DNA of 64,000 nucleotides from DAIOHQ01 sp036744635. Its GTDB lineage: Bacteria > Planctomycetota > Phycisphaerae > Tepidisphaerales > Tepidisphaeraceae. The notes beneath the pieces are model-generated. The model had not been told where the DNA came from and did no database searches. It was given only the letters and a program-made list of their open reading frames with translations. Shown here piece after piece: positions 52,681 to 61,630 of the stretch. Position 1 is the stretch's first letter; the number at the start of each line of letters is the position of its first letter. The stretch covers positions 1-64,000 of the forward strand of contig DAIOHQ010000001.1 of assembly GCA_036744635.1 (NCBI GenBank). The letters run 5' to 3'. A program made the translations under genes and the position numbers.

Positions 52681-54246
52681 TCATCGCGGAATCAGGCTGC
52701 GTCCGTTCATCTCCGCCGGCTGCTCCATCTCCATCATCTGCAGGATGGTGGGGGCTACGTCGGCAAGGCGGCCGCCTTCGTTGAGTTTCTTGCCTTTGAA
52801 GCGATCATCCACCACGATCAGCTCGACGTCGTAGGTGGTGTGGGCGGTGTGGGGGCCGCCGGTGGCGGGGTCGATCATCTGTTCGCAGTTGCCGTGGTCG
52901 GCGGTGACGATGGCGACTCCATTTTGCCGCTGCACCGCCTCCAGGATGCGCCCCACGCAGATGTCCACGTGCTGCACCGCCTGCACGGCGGCATCCAGAA
53001 CGCCGGTATGGCCGACCATGTCGCCGTTGGCGAAGTTCACCACCAGCAGGTCGAACAGATTCGCGTCGATCCGCTTCACCATTTCATCGCACACGCCATA
53101 GGCGCTCATCTCCGGCTTCTGGTCATAGGTGCTCACCTGCGGCGAGGGAACGATCTGCCGCTCCTCGCCGGGGAAGGGCGCCTCGCGATAGTCGTTGAAG
53201 AAAAAGGTGACGTGCGGAAATTTTTCCGTCTCAGCGCAGCGGAACTGCCGCAGGCCCTTGTTCGTGATCAGCTCGCCGAGAATGTTCTTCATCTTCGGCG
53301 GCTTGGGATAGGCCACGTGTACCGGCAGGCCCTGTTCGTAGGCGGTCATGGTGCAGAAAAAAAGTTTGCGCACCTCGCCGCGGTCGAAGCCGGTGAACGA
53401 ATCGAGCATGAACGCCTTGGTGATCTCGCGCGGCCGGTCGCCACGGTAGTTGTAGAAGATCACCGAGTCGCCATCGCGCACGATGGCGCGCGGGGTGGCG
53501 CCGTCATCGCAGATGACCGACGGCGTCACGAACTCATCGCCGCTCATGTTCGGCTCGGTGGGGCGGGCATAATAGGAGGTCACCGCTTCTTCGGCCGAGC
53601 GGAATTTTGCGCCATCCCCCAGCGCCAGCGCCCGATACGCCTTCTCCACCCGCGGCCAGCGGTTGTCGCGATCCATCGCGTAATAGCGCCCGATCACGCT
53701 GGCGATCTTGCCCACCCCCAGCTCGCGCATCTTCGCTTCCACCTGGCGGATGTAGTTGATGCCGGAATTGGGCGAGGTGTCCCGGCCATCGGTGAAAGCG
53801 TGCAGAAACACGCGGTTGAGTCCGCGCCGGCGGCACAATTCCAGGCAGCCGTAGAGGTGCTCGAGCAGCCCATGCACGCCGGCGTCGCTGACGATGCCAA
53901 AGAGGTGCAGGTTCGACTGCTTCTCCAGGGCGTTGCTGACGGCGGCGTTCAATTCGACATTGTCATAGAACTCCCCATCGCGAATCTGCTTGGTGATGCG
54001 CACCGATTCCTGATCGACGATGCGGCCGGCGCCGATGTTCTGATGGCCGACTTCGCTGTTGCCCATCGTTCCTTCCGGCAGGCCGACCTCGAAGCCGCTG
54101 GTGTGAACCAGCACGTTGGGATATTCCGCCATCAGCCGGTCGGCCACCGGATGCTTCGCGAGATAGACCGCGTTGGCGTGGTTCCACTGTGGATACGGAT
54201 TTTTCCCCCAGCCATCCCGGATGATCAAGACTAATGGGCGTTTCAT
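52681..54246 (-). CDS. gpmI: Phosphoglycerate mutase, 2,3-bisphosphoglycerate-independent
   Basis: A 521-residue enzyme of the alkaline phosphatase superfamily: LVLIIRDGWGKNPYPQWNHA, the phosphoserine region LPEGTMGNSEVGHQNIGAGR, AFTDGRDTSPNSG, MDRDNRW, and the metal sites DLLVVNFANGDMVGHTG and AIVTADHGNCEQM. It interconverts 3- and 2-phosphoglycerate in glycolysis. Single gene, convergent with nothing; upstream region divergent to the lysine-peptide gene. Confidence 0.97.
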   Translation of the reverse strand: MKRPLVLIIRDGWGKNPYPQWNHANAVYLAKHPVADRLMAEYPNVLVHTSGFEVGLPEGTMGNSEVGHQNIGAGRIVDQESVRITKQIRDGEFYDNVELNAAVSNALEKQSNLHLFGIVSDAGVHGLLEHLYGCLELCRRRGLNRVFLHAFTDGRDTSPNSGINYIRQVEAKMRELGVGKIASVIGRYYAMDRDNRWPRVEKAYRALALGDGAKFRSAEEAVTSYYARPTEPNMSGDEFVTPSVICDDGATPRAIVRDGDSVIFYNYRGDRPREITKAFMLDSFTGFDRGEVRKLFFCTMTAYEQGLPVHVAYPKPPKMKNILGELITNKGLRQFRCAETEKFPHVTFFFNDYREAPFPGEERQIVPSPQVSTYDQKPEMSAYGVCDEMVKRIDANLFDLLVVNFANGDMVGHTGVLDAAVQAVQHVDICVGRILEAVQRQNGVAIVTADHGNCEQMIDPATGGPHTAHTTYDVELIVVDDRFKGKKLNEGGRLADVAPTILQMMEMEQPAEMNGRSLIPR

Positions 54247-54405
54247 GATGGAGTGATCTTACGCGCCGCCGGCGCGTTGTCATCATGTGTCCGATGTCTG
54301 AGTCTCGGATGATTCGCGCGCGATTGCTGCACCGGCGCGGCGAGCAATGGACAACGGAGGGCGGACGCGCTCAAAAAACTTTTCTCACTTCGCAACAAAA
54401 AAACA

Positions 54406-54434
54406 TTGACGGGGAAATTCTCCACCTCTACATT
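54406..54434 (+). promoter_or_regulatory. Sigma-70 promoter of the lysine-peptide gene
   Basis: TTGACG (54406-54411), exactly 17 bp, TACATT (54429-54434). Expected transcription start near 54441, giving a leader of about 20 bases that is almost all ribosome-binding site. Confidence 0.8.
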
Positions 54435-54461
54435 GTTGGGCAGAAAGGAGGTAACAGCGCC

Positions 54462-54533
54462 ATGGCAAAGAAGACTGCAAAGAAGTCGTCCAAGAAGACG
54501 ACCAAGAAGACGACCAAGAAGTCGAAGAAGTAA
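54462..54533 (+). CDS. 23-residue lysine/threonine-rich peptide
   Basis: The peptide starts MAKKTAKKSSKKTTKK and continues with the same KK-T/S pattern to 23 residues, more than half lysine. AAAGGAGGT at 54444-54452 is a full Shine-Dalgarno match nine bases before ATG 54462, and a sigma-70 promoter and rho-independent terminator frame it. A longer frame to 54285 exists but starts upstream of the promoter. The pattern looks like the tail of histone H1-like (Hc1, AlgP) proteins, so nucleoid or RNA binding is a fair guess; a free peptide of this size is not known to me. Confidence 0.7.
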   Translation: MAKKTAKKSSKKTTKKTTKKSKK

Positions 54534-54640
54534 ATTACTTCTGTTCGGCACGTGGCCTTGACGCCGGACGATTTCTGTCGCGTTTGAAAAGTTACCCCAA
54601 CCGTTTTGGCCTTGGCTCCAACTTAGGCCCGAAACAAAAG

Positions 54641-54679
54641 AGAAACCTTCCCAGCCACGGCGGAAGGTTTCTTTTTTTA
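54641..54679 (+). terminator. Rho-independent terminator
   Basis: AGAAACCTTCC, a ten-base loop, GGAAGGTTTCT, then a T-run (TTTTTT). An 11-bp perfect stem, 108 bp after the lysine-peptide stop. Confidence 0.92.
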
Positions 54680-54793
54680 TCCACGCGGTTGTCATCCATC
54701 GATCATCCGTTCGCCGACTCTGATCCATGATGGTGAGCCGATCATTCATGTCCGAGCCGGTTCTGCACTTCATCGATGGGATTTGAAAAGACA

Positions 54794-54854
54794 GTGGCAC
54801 GGGCGCCTCACCCGTGATTTCTGCGCAACAACACGGGCGAGGCGCCCGTGCCAC
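54794..54854. repeat. REP-like inverted repeat, 23-bp arms
   Basis: Arms 54794-54816 (GTGGCACGGGCGCCTCACCC and three more) and 54832-54854 match at 22 of 23 positions; loop 15 bp. Shares the GTGGCACGGG head with 1736, 1787 and 63572. The region 54534-55124 otherwise has only the terminator and no convincing gene. Confidence 0.85.
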
Positions 54855-55124
54855 GAAGTTATTCAAAGTGGCCTGATGGGACGACACGGTACAGGCACCC
54901 GCCAATCCTGGTCCGATAACCTTTCCTCCCCCGATTTCCACTTTTTTTCTTTCAACAGCGGCCGATGCTTCGGTAAGATGCGGGCCTCGTTCCAAAAGCC
55001 GCGCCGGGATGCCCCGGCGGTTGCCGCGCTCCGTGGCGAACTTTCGCCGTCCTCTGACGTTGTATTTCGATCTCGATCTCTATTTAATGTACCGCTCCTC
55101 ACTGTTATAGGGCTGCACAACTCC

Positions 55125-58100
55125 ATGGCCGGACCATCGACCGTAACCTCCCCCGCCGGTAACTTCCCGGCCCTCAAGCCTTTAGGGCACCACGCGGGCA
55201 AGCCCGCCGTCGCGGTTTCGCGGCCGGTGTTCCTCATTGGCGCCCGCCACAACTGTCATCTGCACCTGCTTTCCCGCGAGGTTTCCAAGGCTCACGCGGT
55301 GCTGATCAACGACAACGACGGCCTGTACATCCGCGACCTGGCCAGCCGCACGCGGGTTTATGTCAATGGCGAGCAGATCCGCGAGGCGTATCTCGGCGAT
55401 TCCGATCTCATCAAAATCGGCACCTTTACCTTTAAGTTGTCGAATGAGGCGCAGAAACTGCGCGGTGGCCACCGGCCTGAACTGCCGGAAGCCGCCCTGA
55501 TGGTGGATGGGGCTGACGTATCGGTGCCGCTAGAAGAGCGGGTCTCGCTGATTGGCCGCCGTGCCACTTGCAACATTCCGCTGCTTGAACCGAGCGTCTC
55601 GACAAGCCATGCCATTATCTTCGACGTGAATGGCAAGCGCTATATTCGTGATCTCGGCTCGCGCACGGGGACTTGGCTGAACGGCAAGGCCATTCACCAG
55701 GCTGAGCTGAATTTCGGCGATCAGATCAAAATCGGCGAAACGACTATCTCTTATGTCGCCGCCGGAACAACCGTGCTGGAAGAACCGGCGATGGAAGAGG
55801 CGGCGGTTGAAGATTCCGTGGCGGAAGTTGCCGCGGATGCGGTCGAAGTGGCGGATGAGGAAGAAATCGCCGCCGAGCCGGAACCGAAAATTGAGGGTCT
55901 GGAAGAGCTTGCGGCGGCGTTGCCCACCGAGGTCGAGCCAGCCGAGCAGCCGGCCGAGCTGCCGATTGAAGATATCGCCCCGCCCGCAATTGCGCCTGCA
56001 GTCGAATCAACGCCCGAGAAACAGCCGCAGCTTACTCCCGCCGCCGCGTCCGAGTTTACCGAGATCGATCTCAGCACCGATCCGGACGTGTCCGGCAGCA
56101 ATGACACGGCGGCCATTCCCGCCTCTCCGCAAGAACCCGCTAGAAAACCAGTGTTGTCATCGCAGGTAGTCGATGCGCCTGACAGTATTGATATCGAGGA
56201 TGAACCACAGCAGTTATTGGTCGATGCCGACCTGCACCGGGAAAAGTTAAGTTCATCGGCGACCCATACCGAATTGGACCACGCAGCCGAAGAGGCAATT
56301 GCACGGGGCACCGAACCCGAGCCGGCCGAGCCGCTGGCGATCGATCAGGCCGAGCCTGCCATCGATGCCGCGGAAGTCCCCGAGGCCGAAATTTCCGCCC
56401 GTGGCGGATGGCACCGTCGGAAGAGAGCCGGCGCCAACGAACCGGCAATCGCCGAAGTCCCGCAGTCGGCCGAAGACAAGCCGGCCGAGCCGCAGACCGA
56501 GCAGAAGGAAGACGACGTGTTTCGACTTCTCGAAATCGACGAATCCAACCAGGACGGCACTACTGCCGTGCTGGATCGCGATGCGCCGGAATCGGGCGAG
56601 GTCGAAACCTATCAGCCCGCCGCCGAAGAAGCGGCACCCGCGGAATTTGAGATGGATCTCAAGCTCGCGCCCGAGCCGGTGGAATTTGGCGAGGAAATCG
56701 AAGCGCCGGCCGCTCCGCCGGTGGCCGAGGCGCTGCCGGAAATCGACCTGGCGGATCTGGATGTGTCGGCGATCGATTTCAATCAGCCTGCAACCGCACC
56801 AGAAGAAGGCAAGGCGGCCGCTCCAGAGGCACCTTCCGACGAATTGAAGCTGGCCGACATCGATATCGATGACGAAGCCGACATCGTTGCCGAGCAGCCG
56901 CTGGTGAATCTTGAGCCGCGCCAGCCGCGCCCGCGGAAATCAACCGATCAGTTGATCGAGCTGGACGAGGTGGCGATTCCGTTCGCCGATGACGAAGCCG
57001 CTCCGGCTCCCGCTTCCACTTCGGCAGTGGACGTTCCGCAAGCCCCTGCGGCCGAAGCTGCCGCCGGCGCAGACGACATCGCCCCGCTGGATGTGGCAGC
57101 GCGCGTCGAAGAAGCGCCGAAGCGCGGCCGCGGCCGCCGCAAGAGCGATGAAGCCGATGCGCCGGTGAAGCCAAGCCGTCGCGGCCGGCGCAAGAAAGGC
57201 GAAGAAGTTCCCGCCGCCGAAGCGCCCGCCCCGGTCGAAGAGCCGCCGACGGTCGAATCGCCCGCTGCCACCGCGCCCGCGCCCGCCCTGGCGCCTGAGA
57301 TGCCCGTGCCGGTGATCGAGGAACCCGCGCCCGTCGCGGAAACCGCGCTGCTCCCCGAAGTGCCCGCAACCGGTGCCGAAGCCCAGGTCGCTACCCATCC
57401 GGCCCCCGAGACCTTGGCCGATGTCGAAGACATCGCCGCCGAAGCGTTGGGTTCCGTCGAGATCATTGACAAGACCGAGCCGACTCCGGAGTCAGCGCTC
57501 GATCTGGAAACCGTCTCGCCGATCGCCGAAGCCGCGCCGCCGGTCGTCGAATCGGTCCTGAGCGACACTGGATTCGGCAGGGAGGTCAACGATTTCATTG
57601 GCGCCACCGGGGCGCCAGTCGAGGAAGCGCCCGTCGCCGAGACCCCCGCCGTCGTCGAAGAGCTGGCTGTCGAAGAACTGCCCGAAATTGAGGAAGTGAC
57701 AGCGACAGGGGCATCATCCGCTGAAGAAGCGATCTCCACACCGTCAGCGGAGGCTCATGCAGAGACTGATGCGCTTGCCGGACTTGAGATCGCCGACGAG
57801 CCCGAGGCGATCGCCGAAGCGGCTCTTCCCGCAGCATCCGTCGAAGCCAAAGCCGCCGAGGACGAAGAAGATCTCCAGGTTGCACCCGAGCTGGATGAGC
57901 TGGCGGTTAATTTCGATCTTGACGCGGTTGACAGCCCCGGCGCCGCCCTTGCCGCGGAGGAAGAGGAAGAACTTCTCGAACTCGAGCCGACGGATGCCGA
58001 GCCGGTTGCCGAAGCGGCAGCGCAAGTGGAAGCGCCCGCGGACAAGGATTTCCTGGAGATGCTCGATCTCCCGGTGGAGGAGACGGCCGAGCCGCCGGTT

Positions 58101-60776
58101 TCCGCCGAGCCCCTGGCGGAAGCTCCCGCGCCTGTTCCCGCGCCCGCGCGAGCGGATGCTCCCAAGCCCGGCCTGTCGCTCAGCGGCGGATCCCTGGGCG
58201 CCAATCAGGCCGGCTTCTTTGGCGGGATGGCCCTCAATCTTCCGCCATCGAGCTACGAAATTCCCCCGGCCAGCCCGGCATTGCCCGCCGCCGCGGCATC
58301 GCTGGATGATCAAGCGGCGTTGGCCGGCGACGAGACGGCCGTGCAGCCCGCCGATGAGCTCGCGCATGAGGCGACGGGCAGCGTCGAGGAAGCGCTGATT
58401 CCCGCCGCTCCCGCGCCGGTGCAGCGGCGCACCCCGCCGCCGTTCAAGCGCAAGGCCAACGTTGCAGGCCGGACTTCCAATCCGTTTGACATGGGCCCGG
58501 AGGATGTTCCTGTCCGCCGCCCCGATGAAGTCCCGCCATTCAAAGGAAAAGGCCGGCCGACCGCCGGCCGGGTCACCACCAGCTTCGACGGCCTGGCGAT
58601 GCCGCCGGTGCGCGAAACGGATGTCTTCTCCCAGCAGCCGGTGGCGATTCCCGAAGATGTCGTCTTTGGCACGCCCTCCCACGCCGGGCAGTATAACGAG
58701 GCAGAGTCATACGAAGAGCAACACGGTGACGATGGCGACCACGACGCGCCGCCCGTCGCCCAGCGGAACCGTCCGCAGCCCCCCCGCGCCGCCCGCGCTG
58801 CCCAGCTTCCGCCCGCGCCGCCGGCGACTGCCCCGGTTCGCAAAAGGCGCCGCTGGCTCGGCATCCCGTTCCTGGTGCTCATGATGCTGCTGTGCATGGC
58901 CGGCGCCGGCGGCGGCATCTACGGCGTCATTCATAAGAAATCGATCGTCAGCGGCGCCCTCCCATTGCGCAACTTCAGCGCGTTACGCAACGAGCTGGAT
59001 ATCAAGAAGCTCGAGGAGACACAGTCGAAGCTGCTGGCCGAAGCCACCGTGCGCGACACCGCCAGGGATAATATTGTCAACAGCCAGGGGCTTGCCGCCG
59101 GGTTCCTCGGCGAGCCGATGAAATTCGCAACCCTGGCCGGCGCCGCCCATCTCGACCGCGCCAAGGGCGCCTTCATCTTCGAATATCCCGCCAGCACCGA
59201 CCCCGACGATCGCCAGCGCGTCCTTGCGGTGGTGGCGGCGCTCTACAGCCAGAATTCCGGCCTGATGCAGCAGTCGGCGAAGCTCCACAAAGCGGCGGAT
59301 GCGCAGGGGCTGGCGGTCGAGCAGCTCAAGAAAGAATGCGCCCAGCTTGCCGATCAGATCAAAGATCTTCAGACCAGGATTGACGGCCATCTCCCCGCAT
59401 CGGACACCAAGTCGCTGCAGAAGGACGTCGACGCCCTCGGTCAGAAGTTTCAGGATGCCAAGGCCGCCCTCGTCAAAGCCCAGGCCGAGCTGGAAAAAAT
59501 GCCGGAAAAGCCGGCCGATATCGCCTTCGCCGACGCCGCCTCCATCACCGACGCCGGCCTCGATCAGCTTGGCGCGGACCTCGCCGCTCTCAAGAAGAAA
59601 ATCATCGATACCAAGAGCGCCGGCAGCGATCAGACCATCAAGACCCGCGCCGCTCTCGGCGAGGCGATCCGCGGCTATCAGCAGAAGACCAACACCATGC
59701 AGGCAGCGCTGGAGGAGAAATTCGTCGCCGCCCGCGACCAGCTCTTCGCCGGGGACAATGAACTGAAGGATCTGAAGAACAAGCGCGACCTCGCCAGCCG
59801 CCGTTATAACGCCGCCGTCGATGGCAACATGGGGGCGCAGGCAATCGCCGGCCCCAAGACCGAGGTGGCCGATCTGGATAAGCAGATCACCGCCCGCCAG
59901 GATGTGCTCTCCAACGATCTCGCCGCCGCCGGAAAGAACGAGCCGATTCGCATCTTCATCGACGCCACGCAGCAGGCCCTGGCCGATCCCAAGGGGATCG
60001 AGGACGCGGTAAAGGGGTTCCTGGCGGCGCTGAACGCTCTCAACGCCGGGCAGGAAAATCTGCCCGATGACGTGAAGCAGTGGCTGCCGGAGCTGCAGCG
60101 CCGCTTTGACGTGATCATCAGCAGCGCAGACACCTACGGCAAGGCCCTGGGCGTGCGGGCCAAGGAAGTCGAGAACCAGGTGGCGACATTGCAGCAGCAG
60201 GTGGAGGCTTCCCAGCAGAAAATTGATGACCGCCGCAAGGAGCTTGTCGCGGCCAAACACCAGAAAGAGATTGAGGAGGCGACGGCAGCGCTGCAGGCCG
60301 CCCGTCTGGAGAAGCAAAAAGAGATCGCCGGCCTCGAAGCCGCGCAGAGCGGCCTGGAGAGCGAGCTGGCCAGCCGCACGGCCACGCTCAACTCAGTGGT
60401 CGCAGCCAATGCCGCATTCGAGCAGAACGAAAATCTCACCAGCACCCTGACGTTGCAGCGCCAAAAGCTCGATGAAGCACAGGCCGAACGCATCAAGTCC
60501 GAGCAGGACGCCGCCGCCGCCGTCGAGGTCGTGCTGCCGCAAGCCGCCGATATTTCCGTTCGCGCCGGCGAAGACCCCCGCCCGCTCTATGCCCTGATTT
60601 CCCTGGGCGCCATTGCCGCGCTCTTCTCGATCTTCATCTTCATTGCCCACCGCTCTTCCGCCCGTGAAGCCGACCGGGAACACATTCACTCTCTCGACCG
60701 CGATCAGGCCTTCGACGATGACGCGGATGATGTCCCCGCCGCATCCACCTCCCGCCGGCAGGCCGTCGAGGTGTGA
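55125..60776 (+). CDS. Giant tandem-FHA membrane protein with acidic linker and coiled coil
   Basis: The 1,883-residue chain has two FHA domains: residues about 35-105 (FLIGARHNCHLHLLSREVSK, YIRDLASRTRVYVNG) and 137-205 (SLIGRRATCNIPLLEPSVST, YIRDLGSRTGTWLNG). Each has the phosphothreonine-binding G-R and S-H/S-K and NG motifs, although the first has SKAH instead of SxxH order. A Glu/Ala/Pro-rich region of about 1,000 residues follows, then a membrane segment near 1243-1268 (WLGIPFLVLMMLLCMAGAGG), a coiled coil of about 540 residues and a second membrane segment near 1820-1845. ATG 55125 is preferred; the frame extends upstream to 54783 over the REP palindrome. It may scaffold phosphorylated proteins at the envelope. 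Confidence 0.8.
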   Translation: MAGPSTVTSPAGNFPALKPLGHHAGKPAVAVSRPVFLIGARHNCHLHLLSREVSKAHAVLINDNDGLYIRDLASRTRVYVNGEQIREAYLGDSDLIKIGTFTFKLSNEAQKLRGGHRPELPEAALMVDGADVSVPLEERVSLIGRRATCNIPLLEPSVSTSHAIIFDVNGKRYIRDLGSRTGTWLNGKAIHQAELNFGDQIKIGETTISYVAAGTTVLEEPAMEEAAVEDSVAEVAADAVEVADEEEIAAEPEPKIEGLEELAAALPTEVEPAEQPAELPIEDIAPPAIAPAVESTPEKQPQLTPAAASEFTEIDLSTDPDVSGSNDTAAIPASPQEPARKPVLSSQVVDAPDSIDIEDEPQQLLVDADLHREKLSSSATHTELDHAAEEAIARGTEPEPAEPLAIDQAEPAIDAAEVPEAEISARGGWHRRKRAGANEPAIAEVPQSAEDKPAEPQTEQKEDDVFRLLEIDESNQDGTTAVLDRDAPESGEVETYQPAAEEAAPAEFEMDLKLAPEPVEFGEEIEAPAAPPVAEALPEIDLADLDVSAIDFNQPATAPEEGKAAAPEAPSDELKLADIDIDDEADIVAEQPLVNLEPRQPRPRKSTDQLIELDEVAIPFADDEAAPAPASTSAVDVPQAPAAEAAAGADDIAPLDVAARVEEAPKRGRGRRKSDEADAPVKPSRRGRRKKGEEVPAAEAPAPVEEPPTVESPAATAPAPALAPEMPVPVIEEPAPVAETALLPEVPATGAEAQVATHPAPETLADVEDIAAEALGSVEIIDKTEPTPESALDLETVSPIAEAAPPVVESVLSDTGFGREVNDFIGATGAPVEEAPVAETPAVVEELAVEELPEIEEVTATGASSAEEAISTPSAEAHAETDALAGLEIADEPEAIAEAALPAASVEAKAAEDEEDLQVAPELDELAVNFDLDAVDSPGAALAAEEEEELLELEPTDAEPVAEAAAQVEAPADKDFLEMLDLPVEETAEPPVSAEPLAEAPAPVPAPARADAPKPGLSLSGGSLGANQAGFFGGMALNLPPSSYEIPPASPALPAAAASLDDQAALAGDETAVQPADELAHEATGSVEEALIPAAPAPVQRRTPPPFKRKANVAGRTSNPFDMGPEDVPVRRPDEVPPFKGKGRPTAGRVTTSFDGLAMPPVRETDVFSQQPVAIPEDVVFGTPSHAGQYNEAESYEEQHGDDGDHDAPPVAQRNRPQPPRAARAAQLPPAPPATAPVRKRRRWLGIPFLVLMMLLCMAGAGGGIYGVIHKKSIVSGALPLRNFSALRNELDIKKLEETQSKLLAEATVRDTARDNIVNSQGLAAGFLGEPMKFATLAGAAHLDRAKGAFIFEYPASTDPDDRQRVLAVVAALYSQNSGLMQQSAKLHKAADAQGLAVEQLKKECAQLADQIKDLQTRIDGHLPASDTKSLQKDVDALGQKFQDAKAALVKAQAELEKMPEKPADIAFADAASITDAGLDQLGADLAALKKKIIDTKSAGSDQTIKTRAALGEAIRGYQQKTNTMQAALEEKFVAARDQLFAGDNELKDLKNKRDLASRRYNAAVDGNMGAQAIAGPKTEVADLDKQITARQDVLSNDLAAAGKNEPIRIFIDATQQALADPKGIEDAVKGFLAALNALNAGQENLPDDVKQWLPELQRRFDVIISSADTYGKALGVRAKEVENQVATLQQQVEASQQKIDDRRKELVAAKHQKEIEEATAALQAARLEKQKEIAGLEAAQSGLESELASRTATLNSVVAANAAFEQNENLTSTLTLQRQKLDEAQAERIKSEQDAAAAVEVVLPQAADISVRAGEDPRPLYALISLGAIAALFSIFIFIAHRSSAREADREHIHSLDRDQAFDDDADDVPAASTSRRQAVEV

Positions 60777-60787
60777 CCCACCTTCGC

Positions 60788-61630
60788 TCAGCTCGCGAAC
60801 AGTTTGCTAAGAAACTGATAGCTCTTTTCCGCCGCGGCCTGCGGATCGGCGGTCATCGTGTACAGCTCGACCGTCACATGGCGCTGGTAGTCAATCTCGC
60901 GCAGGGCGCGCTTCAGCTTCTGCCAGTCGAGCGTCCCTTCGCCGGGGATGAGGTGGTAATGCTTGCGGCCGGGGATGTCCTCCACGTGCAGATTCCAGAT
61001 GCGCTGCCCGAGCAGCCGGATCACGTCACCGATCTCTTCCCCGATCACCTGGCTGTGGCCGATGTCGAGATTCGCCCCCAGCCGCGGATGGCCCAGCCGG
61101 TCAATCCATTCCCGCAGCTCGGCGATGTATTCCAGATAGAGCCCCGGCTCGCATTCGATGCCGATGTCGATGCCGAGCTGCTCGGCGCGGTCGAGCAGCG
61201 GCCGGATTGATTCGGTGAACTGCGCCGCGGCGCGATCGGGCGGCATCCCGCCGAGCATCCGGCCGCTGGTGATGCTGATGTTGGCGGCGCTGATCTCGCG
61301 GGCGAACTCCAGCGTCTTGAGAATAAGCCGGGCGCGGTCAGCGCGGTGGACGGGGTTCGGCGAGATCAAGCTGGGCTCGAAATACGGTTCGGGCGGAGCA
61401 TCTTTCCAATAGCCAAACGAGCAGTTGGCGTTGACGTTGCTCACCGCAAGCCCAAGGCGCTGCAGTTCCCGCCGGATCGCGGCGATGCTCGCAGCATCCA
61501 GCGCATCCGGCCAGGCATGCGGCACATCCGCAAGGATCTCCACCGCGGAAAAACCCGCCAAAGCAATGCCGCGCAAGGCGTCCAGCAGCGAATGTCGCGT
61601 ATAGGCATTGGTGGAAAAAGCCAGCTTCAA
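60788..61630 (-). CDS. Sugar phosphate isomerase/epimerase (TIM barrel)
   Basis: A 280-residue AP_endonuc_2 family protein: MKLAFSTNAYTRHSLLDALR, GFSAVEILADVPHAWP, ISITSGRMLGGMP, IGIECEPGLYLEYIAELREW, ANLDIGHSQVIGE, WNLHVEDIPGRKHYHLIPGE and VELYTMTADP. Metal ligands Glu, Asp, His and Glu are in the right strands. It isomerises or epimerises an unknown sugar or cyclitol. Its ATG overlaps the stop of the HlyD-like gene by 4 nt. Confidence 0.85.
   Translation of the reverse strand: MKLAFSTNAYTRHSLLDALRGIALAGFSAVEILADVPHAWPDALDAASIAAIRRELQRLGLAVSNVNANCSFGYWKDAPPEPYFEPSLISPNPVHRADRARLILKTLEFAREISAANISITSGRMLGGMPPDRAAAQFTESIRPLLDRAEQLGIDIGIECEPGLYLEYIAELREWIDRLGHPRLGANLDIGHSQVIGEEIGDVIRLLGQRIWNLHVEDIPGRKHYHLIPGEGTLDWQKLKRALREIDYQRHVTVELYTMTADPQAAAEKSYQFLSKLFAS

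Noticed and set aside
52840..54234. Plus-strand frame of 464 codons
   Set aside because: Exact antisense shadow of gpmI, which has all catalytic motifs.
54285..54461. Longer 82-codon version of the lysine-rich peptide
   Set aside because: It would start before the promoter at 54406-54434; the full Shine-Dalgarno favours 54462.
58983..60317. Minus-strand frame of 444 codons
   Set aside because: Antisense of the coiled-coil part of the FHA protein.
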